10,607 bases of DNA from Frankiales bacterium (GCA_025464915.1 JAODNF010000115.1:1-10607), one strand, 5' to 3'. Positions 1 through 7,253 are shown, counted from the stretch's first letter. Made by a program: numbers and translations. The notes: generated by a model not told the origin, from the sequence alone.

Positions 1-521
1 TGGTCAGCGACGACGGCACGGTGCTGCCCAACGACGGCCAGTCGGTCGGTGAGTTCGAGGTGCGCGGGCCGTGGGTCACGGGGTCGTACTACAAGGGCGA
101 CGACCCGTCGAAGTTCTCCGACGACGGTTGGCTCCGCACCGGTGATGTCGGCTTCCTCGACGATAGAGGCTTCATGCAGATCAGCGACCGCTCGAAGGAC
201 GTCATCAAGTCCGGAGGCGAGTGGATCTCCTCGGTCGAGCTCGAGAACACCCTGATGGGGCACCCCTCCGTCCGGGAGGCCGCTGTCGTGGCGGTCCCCG
301 ACGACAAGTGGGACGAACGGCCGCTGGCCTGCGTCGTGCTGGGTGCCGAGGCGACGCCCGAGCAGCTCCGGGACTACCTGTCCGGCAAGGTCGCGAAGTG
401 GTGGCTGCCGGAGCGCTGGTGCTTCATCGACGAGGTCCCGAAGACGAGTGTCGGGAAGTTCGACAAGAAGGTGCTGCGACAGCGCTTCGCTGAGGGTTCC
501 CTGGAAGTCCTGACGCTCTGA
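1..521 (+). CDS. Acyl-CoA synthetase (AMP-forming fatty-acid--CoA ligase), C-terminal part; 5' end outside the window
   Basis: This is the last 172 residues of an adenylate-forming enzyme that activates a carboxylic (probably fatty) acid to its acyl-AMP and then to acyl-CoA. Reading starts in frame at base 3 and the stop is at 519-521. Visible family motifs, numbered from the first visible codon: GWLRTGD at 42-48, whose Asp binds the ribose of ATP; the hinge DRSKDVIKSGG from 62, followed by EWISSVELE; and PKTSVGKFDKK near the end, whose Lys152 is the usual catalytic lysine of the adenylation step. The ISSVELEN stretch is typical of medium/long-chain fatty acyl-CoA ligases (FadD/AlkK-like) rather than of peptide synthetase domains. 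The substrate cannot be told from this fragment. It is followed 25 bp later by a secreted protease gene on the same strand, with no functional link apparent. Confidence 0.93.
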   Translation, partial: VSDDGTVLPNDGQSVGEFEVRGPWVTGSYYKGDDPSKFSDDGWLRTGDVGFLDDRGFMQISDRSKDVIKSGGEWISSVELENTLMGHPSVREAAVVAVPDDKWDERPLACVVLGAEATPEQLRDYLSGKVAKWWLPERWCFIDEVPKTSVGKFDKKVLRQRFAEGSLEVLTL

Positions 522-546
522 CGGGTCTTCGGCCAGACTGAGCAGG

Positions 547-3000
547 GTGAGCTCTCGTCGTTCCTCCCTCGTCATCGCCCTGACCCTCGTGGTGGTGAGC
601 CTCAGCGCCGGTCCGGCCCGTGCCGCCACGGCGGCCGGGCCCAAGCGGCTTGCCGGTCGTCAGGTCGAGACGCTGCGCGGCAGCGGCCCGCCGACGACGA
701 GGCCCGCCCTGCAGCGCGAGACCACGGTCGTCGGCGGTGACCCCGCGACGACCCACTACTCGACGTGGAACGTCAACTACGTCGGCTCCTGGACCGTCAG
801 CGCCAGGGCCGCGTTCCAGCGAGCGGTCGACCAGTGGGCGAGCATCATCCACTCGGCCGTGCCGATCAAGGTCGACGCCGAGTTCGCCGGCCTGGGCGCC
901 GGTGTGCTGGGAAGCGCCGGACCAGACGGGGTGGAGCAGGACCCGTCTCTCGGCGACGGCGTCTCCTACTACCCGGACCCGCTCGCCGACGCGCTCGCGG
1001 GCACCGACGTCGCGCCCGGCTACGCCGACATCGACGCCCAGTTCAGCAGCACCGAGCCCGACATCTACTACGGCACCGACGGCAACCCGCCGGCCGGGTA
1101 CATCGACTTCGAGTCCGTCGTGCTCCACGAGCTCGGTCACGGGCTCGGCTTCACCGGGTCCTCCGACTACGACAGCGGGACCGGCGAGGGCAGCTTCGGA
1201 TCGACGCCGATGATCTTCGACCGCTTCCTCGAGTCCACGGCAGGGACGAGCCTGCTGTCGCTGCCGAACAACTCGACGGCGCTGGGTTCGGCGTACAAGA
1301 GCCCCGTCTTCTGGAACGGCTCCCACGCCACCGCGGCGAACGGTGGCTCACGCGCCAAGATGTACGCGCCCTCGTCGTGGGAAGCGGGCAGCTCCATCGC
1401 CCACATGGACGAGGCGACCTTCGCCTCCGGCACCGCGAACTCGCTCATGACCCCGGTCCTCAACAACCAGGAGGTCGTGCACCGGCCGGGCCCGGTGACG
1501 CTCGGCATCTTCCAGGACATGGGCTACACGAGCACCCTCGGCGTCCCGGGCAAGGTCGCCGGCGTCACCGCCGGGACCGCGACCAGCGAGATCGACCTGA
1601 GCTGGACGGCGCCCGCCGAGAACGGGTCGGCGATCACCGGCTACACGGTCAACCAGGTCGACGACACGACGAGCGCCACGAGGCAGCTCGCCTCGAGCGC
1701 GACGTCGCTCGCCGTGACGGGGCTGAACGACACACACACCTACGAGTTCACGGTGTCGGCCCACAACGCCGTCGGTGACGGCGCGCCTTCCGACACGACG
1801 GGTCCGCTCGCACCGACGACGGACACGACGCCCCCGTCCGTGTCGTTCACGGCCTCGCCCGGGGCGTTCACGGCGGCGAGCGGCTCGCTCGGCTTCACCG
1901 GCAGCGACCCCGGCCACGCGTCGGCCGTCCTCACCTTCACGTGCGCCATCGACGCGGCCGTGCCGGTCGCCTGCACCGGACCGTTCGCCTTCTCCGGCCT
2001 GAGTGCCGGGACGCACAGCCTGGCGGTCGTTGCCAAGGACGCGTCCGGCAACGCGACGACGCCGGCCGCCACGCTCTCGTTCAACGTCGACGCCACCGCC
2101 CCTGTCGTCGCGATCGACAGCTCGCGGACGGCGGCGAGCACGTCGGCGACCACGGCATCGCTCCTGTTCAACGGCTCGGACGAACGCAGCGCGGTGACCT
2201 TCCGCTGCAAGCTGGACGCGGGCCCGGTGTCGACGTGCACCAGCCCCGTCAGCTACAGCGGGCTGTCGAACGGCCGCCACACGTTCTCCGTCGTCGCCGT
2301 CGACGACGTCGGGAACCAGAGCGCCACCTCCAGCTACGCGTTCGGCGTCGACACAGTCGCGCCGACCGTGACGGCCAACGCGCTGCCGGTCTCGACGCTC
2401 GGCAGCACGGTGGGCCTGCGCTACAGCGGCGCGGACAGCGGGAGCGGGATCGCGACCTACGACGTCCGCTACCGCAAGGCCGCCTTCAACGGTGCCTTCG
2501 GCGCGCGCGTGACGCAGTGGCACGCCGTGACGGCAACGGTCGAGACGATGCCGGCGCTCAAGGGGTACACGTACTGCTTCTCGGTGCTGTCCCGTGACCA
2601 GGTCGGCCAGACCTCCGCCTGGTCTCCCGAGCGCTGCACCGCGACCGCCCTCGACGACCGGTCGCTCGTCGCCTCCAGCGGCTGGACCAGGGGCACAAGC
2701 TCGGCCTACTACGGCAGCACGGTCACGTCCGTCGCGGCGGTCGCCAGGACCCTCACCAGGACCACCGCGCAGGCCCGTCGCGTCTACCTGGTCGCCACGA
2801 CGTGCAGGGGATGCGGCACCGTGGGCGTCTACTGGAACGGCACGCTGCTGCGGTCGGTCTCGCTGAACGCCGCGTCCACGACGTACCGGCACGTGATCTC
2901 GATCAAGGACTTCGGTGCGGTCAGGTCAGGCACGCTGGTCATCAAGACCCTGAGCAGCGGCCGCACCTACGTCGACGGCGTCACCCTCAGCCGCGCGTAG
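547..3000 (+). CDS. Secreted zinc-metalloprotease-like protein with fibronectin III and Ig-like repeats
   Basis: 817 residues. The GTG start at 547 gives a Sec signal peptide: Arg residues, a hydrophobic core at about 8-22, then a PARAATA-like cleavage region. No ideal Shine-Dalgarno is present. The catalytic domain (about 60-330) carries HELGHGLGF at 194-202, with zinc ligands His194 and His198 and catalytic Glu195. The usual third His of the metzincin HExxHxxGxxH motif is replaced by Gly204. His286 (in IAHMDE) and a Met-turn-like LMTP (Met301) follow, a spacing that recalls leishmanolysin (M8) peptidases. After it come a fibronectin type III domain (about 333-424), two Ig-like repeats each with a short Cys pair (466/476 and 554/564), a FnIII-like domain with Cys677/Cys697, and a C-terminal beta-rich module (about 705-817) with CRGC at 753-756. 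Family knowledge suggests an exported peptidase with binding domains; the substrate is unknown. Peptidase activity itself is inferred. Confidence 0.88.
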   Translation: MSSRRSSLVIALTLVVVSLSAGPARAATAAGPKRLAGRQVETLRGSGPPTTRPALQRETTVVGGDPATTHYSTWNVNYVGSWTVSARAAFQRAVDQWASIIHSAVPIKVDAEFAGLGAGVLGSAGPDGVEQDPSLGDGVSYYPDPLADALAGTDVAPGYADIDAQFSSTEPDIYYGTDGNPPAGYIDFESVVLHELGHGLGFTGSSDYDSGTGEGSFGSTPMIFDRFLESTAGTSLLSLPNNSTALGSAYKSPVFWNGSHATAANGGSRAKMYAPSSWEAGSSIAHMDEATFASGTANSLMTPVLNNQEVVHRPGPVTLGIFQDMGYTSTLGVPGKVAGVTAGTATSEIDLSWTAPAENGSAITGYTVNQVDDTTSATRQLASSATSLAVTGLNDTHTYEFTVSAHNAVGDGAPSDTTGPLAPTTDTTPPSVSFTASPGAFTAASGSLGFTGSDPGHASAVLTFTCAIDAAVPVACTGPFAFSGLSAGTHSLAVVAKDASGNATTPAATLSFNVDATAPVVAIDSSRTAASTSATTASLLFNGSDERSAVTFRCKLDAGPVSTCTSPVSYSGLSNGRHTFSVVAVDDVGNQSATSSYAFGVDTVAPTVTANALPVSTLGSTVGLRYSGADSGSGIATYDVRYRKAAFNGAFGARVTQWHAVTATVETMPALKGYTYCFSVLSRDQVGQTSAWSPERCTATALDDRSLVASSGWTRGTSSAYYGSTVTSVAAVARTLTRTTAQARRVYLVATTCRGCGTVGVYWNGTLLRSVSLNAASTTYRHVISIKDFGAVRSGTLVIKTLSSGRTYVDGVTLSRA

Positions 3001-3006
3001 CCCCGC

Positions 3007-3039
3007 TGAGGCCTGCGCTGTTCGGGGAGCCAGGCCTCA
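3007..3039. terminator. Bidirectional hairpin between convergent genes
   Basis: A perfect inverted repeat: TGAGGCCTG at 3007-3015 pairs with CAGGCCTCA at 3031-3039, leaving a 15-base loop. It lies between the stop of the metalloprotease (3000) and the stop of the minus-strand membrane protein (3057), where a shared terminator is expected. There is no T-tract on either side, which is common in high-GC actinobacteria, so termination is inferred from position and structure. Confidence 0.7.
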
Positions 3040-3056
3040 CGAGAAGGGCGGTGCGG

Positions 3057-3590
3057 TCAGGCGGGGACGGCGCGGCGCGGGTGCGGAACGGCGAGCCGGA
3101 GGCCGGACAGCCAGCCGAGTGCCAGCAGGACGGCACCCACCTCGAGCAGGGTGCAGGTGAGGTCCCACGGGCCGATCCGCTGACGCAGGCCGCCGGCGAC
3201 CCCGAACGGCAGGCCGACGAGGCGGGTCCAGGCCCAGAGCACGACGACCGCCAGGTTGCCCAGGACGCCGATCTCGACGAGCCGCGCGCTGGGGGCGAAC
3301 AGCACCCACAGGCACCAGCCGAGCTGCCCGACGCACATCGCGGCCATCGCCCAGCCGAGCAACGGGGCCTCGTGCAGGTGGTGGCCGGTCATGGCGCCGT
3401 GGATCGCGCCGGCGCCCGCGGTGCCTCCGACCATCGCCCACACGGGCGCGGGCAGGGCGACGTCGGACGACAGCCGCCACTGCACGCCGAGGACCCCCGC
3501 GAACACGGCGAAGGGCACCAGCATCATCACCAGGTGCGCGAGGTGGTGCGTCACATCACCAGGGTGGCCCCATGCGGATAGGGCCAACAT
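3057..3590 (-). CDS. Five-helix integral membrane protein of unknown function
   Basis: 177 residues from the ATG at 3588-3590; the open frame runs further upstream, but that would overlap the divergent operon and gives charged, non-membrane sequence. Hydrophobic segments lie at about 18-38, 50-68, 76-99, 104-122 and 144-164. Histidines cluster at the N-terminus (His9, 15, 16, 19) and after the second helix (His64, 70, 71, 73, in an IHGAMTGHHLHE stretch). The pattern of a His-containing loop, then Gln and Trp in the third helix, then GN and an RLVGLPFG motif after the fourth helix, resembles a family of uncharacterised actinobacterial membrane proteins I have seen annotated only as hypothetical. 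It is convergent with the protease gene and divergent from the signalling operon by 30 bp. No Shine-Dalgarno precedes the ATG; a GTG at codon 13 is an alternative start. Heme or metal binding by the histidines is possible but unproven. Confidence 0.75.
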   Translation of the reverse strand: MLALSAWGHPGDVTHHLAHLVMMLVPFAVFAGVLGVQWRLSSDVALPAPVWAMVGGTAGAGAIHGAMTGHHLHEAPLLGWAMAAMCVGQLGWCLWVLFAPSARLVEIGVLGNLAVVVLWAWTRLVGLPFGVAGGLRQRIGPWDLTCTLLEVGAVLLALGWLSGLRLAVPHPRRAVPA

Positions 3591-3593
3591 GAC

Positions 3594-3611
3594 CCGAAGT
3601 GACGATTTCGG
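3594..3611. promoter_or_regulatory. Inverted repeat in the 30-bp divergent gap, possible operator
   Basis: CCGAA (3594-3598) and TTCGG (3607-3611) form an inverted repeat with an 8-base spacer, filling most of the gap between the starts of the divergent membrane genes at 3590 and 3621. The hexamer CGGATA also occurs twice (3575-3580 and 3609-3614). All promoters and operators for both genes must lie in or next to this gap. I see no clean -10 hexamer. Short repeats like this arise by chance, so it is only a candidate. Confidence 0.3.
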
Positions 3612-3620
3612 ATACAGCTG

Positions 3621-4229
3621 GTGACGGACACCCTGGACCGCATGGACTGGCGCATCGGTGCAGCGGCGAACCTGGTCGTGATGCTCATGTACTTCATGAT
3701 CGTCGCGGCCATCCTGGTGCCTCTGATCAAGGAGCAGCAGCTCCGGGCCAACCGGCTCGGGGCGGCGACGGCCGCCATCTTCTTCACCTGCGCGGTCCAC
3801 CACGGCAGCCACAGCGTCCACATGCTGCTCCCGAGCCTCGGGATCCACAGCGCGTCCGGGCTCGCGATGCGCGCCGCCTTCGACCCCTTCCAGGTGGTCT
3901 GGGACCTCATCACCGCGGCGATGGGCATCTACTACTGGACGCTGCGCCGCACCTACGGCTCGCTGATGAGCGGCGCCAAGCTGTTCGAGGACATGCGCGA
4001 GCGGCAGAAGCAGGCCCTCGAGATCAACGACAACATCGTCCAGGGGCTCGCGACGGCGAAGCTGGCGCTCGAGCTCGACCAGCACGCCGTCACGCGTGAG
4101 GCCCTCGAGTCGACCCTCGCCTCGGCCCGCGGCCTCATCACCGAGCTCCTCGGCGACGTCGCCGAGCGGCAGACCTTCGAGCCGGGCGACCTGCGTCGGA
4201 GCAAGGCTGCCCTCCTGAGGAAGGCATGA
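3621..4229 (+). CDS. Membrane sensor-like protein with a degenerate histidine-kinase dimerisation helix
   Basis: 202 residues from a GTG start; an ATG at codon 8 (3642) is an alternative, and neither has a clear Shine-Dalgarno. Hydrophobic segments lie at about 14-36, 46-60 and 90-108. The second ends in a histidine cluster, HHxxHxxH at 60-67, with His76 close by, which could hold heme or a metal (inference). Residues about 123-180 form a long amphipathic region reading LEINDNIVQGLATAKLALEL, which resembles the HisKA_3-type dimerisation helix of histidine kinases (typically LHDxxxQxL). Here the phospho-accepting His is replaced by Asn136, and no ATP-binding domain follows. It therefore cannot act as a kinase by itself and more likely senses a signal and pairs with, or steers, the kinase encoded next. 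Its stop overlaps the next start by 4 bases (ATGA at 4226-4229), so translation is probably coupled. First gene of the operon. Confidence 0.85.
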   Translation: MTDTLDRMDWRIGAAANLVVMLMYFMIVAAILVPLIKEQQLRANRLGAATAAIFFTCAVHHGSHSVHMLLPSLGIHSASGLAMRAAFDPFQVVWDLITAAMGIYYWTLRRTYGSLMSGAKLFEDMRERQKQALEINDNIVQGLATAKLALELDQHAVTREALESTLASARGLITELLGDVAERQTFEPGDLRRSKAALLRKA

Positions 4230-5377
4230 CGCTGCTCGAGGAGCGGCCCGCCCAGGCCGTCACCACGGTGCGGGTCGTCCTCGTCGACGACACGCCGTCC
4301 TTGCGCATGCTCACGCGGCTCGCGCTGGAGGACACCGGCTTCGAGGTCGTGGGGGAGGCCGGCGACGGCCTGGCCGGCGTCAACCTGGTGAAGCAGCTCG
4401 AGCCGGACCTCGTCCTGCTCGACCTCGCGATGCCGGTGATGGACGGGCTCGAGGCGCTGCCGCTCATGCGGAAAGTGGTGCCGTCGGTCCGGGTGGTCAT
4501 CATCTCCGGGTTCGACCGCAAGGCCATGGAGGAGCAGGTCCTGGAGGCCGGCGCCGACGGCTACGTGCAGAAGGGCACGCCGCCGGACGTCCTGCTCGCC
4601 AACCTGCGCCGGCTCTTCCCCGAGGCGAAGGACGTCGTCATCGCCGCGCCCCGGTCGGAGGCGCCTGCCCAGGTCGTACCCGTCGATGCCGAGCTCGCCC
4701 AGCGGCTGGCCGACCTCGAGGACGACATGGAGCAGCTGCTCTACGTCGTCGGCCACGACCTGTCTGAACCGGTCCACGTCATCAAGGGCTTCGCCGAGCG
4801 GCTCGCCCGGCGCGCACGTAGCGACGACGAGGGCGAGTTCTGCGAGTTCATCGTCGACGCCGCGGACCGCATGCAGGAGCTCCTCGACGACCTCCTCGAC
4901 TACGCCCGCTCCGGCCGCTCCGAGATGCCACGCGAGCTTCTCGACTGCCGCCGCGTCGTCGACTACGTGATCTCCGGGCTGGGTACGGCCATCGCCGATC
5001 GCGGCGCCCGGGTGGTCGTCGGCGACCTGCCGCGCGACCTGGTCACGAGCCGGCTGGTGCTCACGCAGGTCATGCACAACCTCATCGCGAACGGGTTGAA
5101 GTTCGTCGACGTCGCCACCACCCCGCAGATCCGCGTCGAGGGACGCGTGTCCGGCGGGACGGTCCTGCTCCAGGTCAGCGACAACGGGATCGGCATCGAC
5201 CCCGGTCAGGAGGAGCGCATCTTCGAGCCCTTCACGCGGCTGCACTCCCGCGACGCCTTCGGGGGCAGCGGCATCGGGCTGGCCATCTGCCGCAGGCTCG
5301 TCGAGCGCCTCGGCGGACGGATCTGGGTGGAGTCCCGCGAGCCGGGATCGACGTTCTTCGTGGAGCTGCCGGTATGA
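4226..5377 (+). CDS. Hybrid response regulator-histidine kinase (REC-HisKA-HATPase)
   Basis: 383 residues. The start is well fixed by GAGGAAGG at 4217-4224 and the ATGA overlap with the upstream gene. An N-terminal receiver domain (about 15-135) has the acidic pair Asp21/Asp22, phospho-acceptor Asp66 in LLDLAMPVMDG, Ser94 and Lys116, all the residues needed for phosphorylation. A dimerisation domain follows with GHDLSEP, His177 being the phospho-site, of the type seen in phytochrome-like kinases (HDLxEP). The ATPase domain has an N-box (Asn285, Asn289, with Gly where Ala is usual), DNGIGID with Asp319, an F-box-like FEPF, and GGSGIG at 346-351. There is no transmembrane segment, so it is cytosolic. 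With a receiver as its only input domain, the kinase is probably controlled by phosphorylation or by the membrane protein encoded upstream. The next gene overlaps by 4 bases and has its own receiver, the likely phosphate target. Confidence 0.95.
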   Translation: MTLLEERPAQAVTTVRVVLVDDTPSLRMLTRLALEDTGFEVVGEAGDGLAGVNLVKQLEPDLVLLDLAMPVMDGLEALPLMRKVVPSVRVVIISGFDRKAMEEQVLEAGADGYVQKGTPPDVLLANLRRLFPEAKDVVIAAPRSEAPAQVVPVDAELAQRLADLEDDMEQLLYVVGHDLSEPVHVIKGFAERLARRARSDDEGEFCEFIVDAADRMQELLDDLLDYARSGRSEMPRELLDCRRVVDYVISGLGTAIADRGARVVVGDLPRDLVTSRLVLTQVMHNLIANGLKFVDVATTPQIRVEGRVSGGTVLLQVSDNGIGIDPGQEERIFEPFTRLHSRDAFGGSGIGLAICRRLVERLGGRIWVESREPGSTFFVELPV

Positions 5378-7170
5378 CCTGCCCCGCGCCGTTGGAGAGC
5401 GCGTCGCCGCTGCGGCGCCCGGCCCTGACCGCCCTCAAGGGCGGAGGCCGCGAGCTGGCCGGCATCCCGCGCCAGAGCGCCCGCAACGAGCGGTTCGAGG
5501 ACCGCCGGCGCGGGGGCCCGCAGGTCTCGCTGCGGCTGCTCATGGTCGAGGACAGCGCAGCCGACGGACGGCTCGTCGTCGAGCTGCTGCGCGAGGCCGG
5601 CGTCGACTGGGTGGTCGAGCGGGTGGAGCGCGTCCGCGACGCGGCGGCGTACGTGCAACGGCACCGGGTGGACTGCGTGCTGCTGGACCTGGCTGTCCTC
5701 GACGCCGACGGGCTCGAGGGGCTGCGCCAGCTGGTCGCCGTCGATGCCGAGCTGCCGGTCGTGGTGCTCACACGTCGCGACGACGACGTGCTGTCGGCCG
5801 AGGCGTTGCGGCACGGCGCGCAGGACTACCTGTCCAAGCGCGACCTGGGCCCGCTGATGCTGTCCCGGTCGGTCAGGTACGCGATCGAGCGCAAGGCCAC
5901 CGAGCTCCAGCTGGTGCACCTCGCGCACCACGACGCCCTCACCGGGCTGGCGAACCGCGCCCTGTTCCTCGAGCGGCTCGAGCAGGCGGTGGTGCGGGCA
6001 CGCGGCGTCGGGACCCTGTTCGTCGACCTCGACAACCTCAAGCTCGTCAACGACTCCCTCGGTCACGAGGCCGGCGACAAGCTGCTCAACACGGTGGGCC
6101 GCCGGCTGCTTGCGGTCGTGCGCCCGACCGACACGGTGGCCCGCTTCGGAGGTGATGAGTTCGCGATCGTGTGCCCGGGGCTCGACGACCCGACCGACCT
6201 CGCCGTCCGGATCATGGCGGAGGTCTGCGAGCCGGTCGTGCTCGGCACCCGCGTCTACGTCCCGTCGATCAGTGTGGGCATCCGGGTCACCCGGCCCGGC
6301 AGCGAGGAGACCGGCGCGGAAGCGGTCGCCGCCGCCGACGTCGCCCTCTACGCCGCGAAGCGCCGCGGCAAGGCGCGCTTCGAGGTCTTCGAGGAGTCGA
6401 TGCGGCAGAGCGGCAGCGAGCACCTCGCGCTGCAGACCGAGCTGAAGACGGCCTTCGTCGAGGAACAGTTCGAGGTGCACTACCAGCCCGAGGTCTCGCT
6501 GCGGACGGGCCAGCTCGTCGCCGTCGAGGCGCTGGTCCGGTGGAACCACCCCACCCGCGGCGTCGTGGCGGCCGGCGAGTTCATGCAGGCGGTCGAGGAG
6601 AGCGGCCTCATCGGCCAGCTCGGCCCGTGGGTCATGGAGCAGGCGTGCCTCGCGCTGGCCGCGTGGCCCGGTGCCACCCCGCCGCGCTTCGCGATCAACA
6701 TCAGCCCCCGGCAGTTCTCGATGGCTGGGTTCGTCGACGGTGTTGCCGAGGTCGTGCAGCGCACGGGGGTCGACCCGGACCGGCTCGAGATGGAGGTGAC
6801 GGAGTCCGCGCTGCTCGTCGACGACGCCGTCGCGCAGGTGCTGCGCGACCTCGCTGCGCTCGGCATCCGGCTCGCGGTCGACGACTTCGGTACGGGTTTC
6901 AGCAGCCTCAACCACCTGAAGTTCTTCCCGGCCTCGACGGTGAAGATCGACAAGAGCTTCGTCGCGGGCCTGGGGGTCGACCCCGTCGACGAGGCCATCG
7001 TCGCGGCCGTCATCGGCGTGGCCAACAGCCTCCGGCTGTCGACAGTCGGCGAGGGCGTGGAGACCGAGGCCCAGCGGGCCCGGCTCGCCGAGCTCGGCTG
7101 CGAGCTCGGTCAGGGCTACCTGTTCGACAGGGCGATGGCCCGCGAGTCGCTGTACGACCGCTTCGCCTGA
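5374..7170 (+). CDS. Cyclic-di-GMP turnover protein, REC-GGDEF-EAL
   Basis: 598 residues, starting in the ATGA overlap with the kinase gene and preceded by a weak GGAG at 5362-5365. An N-terminal stretch of about 50 residues, rich in Arg, Gly and Pro, precedes the receiver domain (about 52-170; phospho-acceptor Asp105). The diguanylate cyclase domain (about 185-345) has an intact active site GGDEF at 259-263 and an intact inhibitory RxxD site (Arg250-Asp253). The phosphodiesterase domain (about 355-598) has EAL at 385-387 (EALVRW), NISPRQFS, EVTES, DDFGTGFSSL, KIDKSFV and GEGVET, the metal-binding and catalytic motifs of active EAL enzymes. Both synthesis (2 GTP to c-di-GMP) and hydrolysis (to pGpG) thus look possible; which one wins cannot be read from sequence. 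It has no membrane segment. As the last gene of the operon it is the probable output of the kinase encoded immediately before it. Confidence 0.96.
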   Translation: MTCPAPLESASPLRRPALTALKGGGRELAGIPRQSARNERFEDRRRGGPQVSLRLLMVEDSAADGRLVVELLREAGVDWVVERVERVRDAAAYVQRHRVDCVLLDLAVLDADGLEGLRQLVAVDAELPVVVLTRRDDDVLSAEALRHGAQDYLSKRDLGPLMLSRSVRYAIERKATELQLVHLAHHDALTGLANRALFLERLEQAVVRARGVGTLFVDLDNLKLVNDSLGHEAGDKLLNTVGRRLLAVVRPTDTVARFGGDEFAIVCPGLDDPTDLAVRIMAEVCEPVVLGTRVYVPSISVGIRVTRPGSEETGAEAVAAADVALYAAKRRGKARFEVFEESMRQSGSEHLALQTELKTAFVEEQFEVHYQPEVSLRTGQLVAVEALVRWNHPTRGVVAAGEFMQAVEESGLIGQLGPWVMEQACLALAAWPGATPPRFAINISPRQFSMAGFVDGVAEVVQRTGVDPDRLEMEVTESALLVDDAVAQVLRDLAALGIRLAVDDFGTGFSSLNHLKFFPASTVKIDKSFVAGLGVDPVDEAIVAAVIGVANSLRLSTVGEGVETEAQRARLAELGCELGQGYLFDRAMARESLYDRFA

Positions 7171-7189
7171 CCCGCCGCCCAGCGCGAGA

Positions 7190-7253
7190 CCTCATGGTTG
7201 CGGGGGTGATCCGCGCGCAATCACGCGCTCCCGCGACACCTCAATGCATGAGG
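7190..7253. terminator. Multi-stem hairpin between convergent genes
   Basis: This 64-base region lies between the stop of the REC-GGDEF-EAL gene (7170) and the stop of the tetR-like gene (7267). Nested arms: CCTCATG (7190-7196) with CATGAGG (7247-7253); GTTGCGGG (7197-7204) with CCCGCGAC (7230-7237, one G-U pair); and GTGAT (7206-7210) with ATCAC (7220-7224) around a 9-base loop. A competing small hairpin, CCTCA (7239-7243) with TGAGG (7249-7253), uses the same 3' arm. There is no T-tract. The likely role is bidirectional termination. Confidence 0.65.

Noticed and set aside
424..2892. Minus-strand open frames (300 and 514 codons) opposite the metalloprotease
   Set aside because: Arg/Gly/Val-rich shadow translations with no motif. 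The plus strand has a signal peptide, HExxH and domain repeats.
3591..4085. Extension of the minus-strand membrane protein to a 342-residue form starting at 4085
   Set aside because: The added residues are hydrophilic, antisense to the sensor gene and unlike the rest of the protein. The ATG at 3590 gives a sensible membrane protein.
3953..6915. Long minus-strand open frames (430 and 569 codons) opposite the signalling operon
   Set aside because: They lie antisense to genes with intact catalytic motifs. Their compositions (Asp/Arg/Val/His-rich, no recognisable motifs) are typical of reverse-strand shadows in GC-rich coding DNA.
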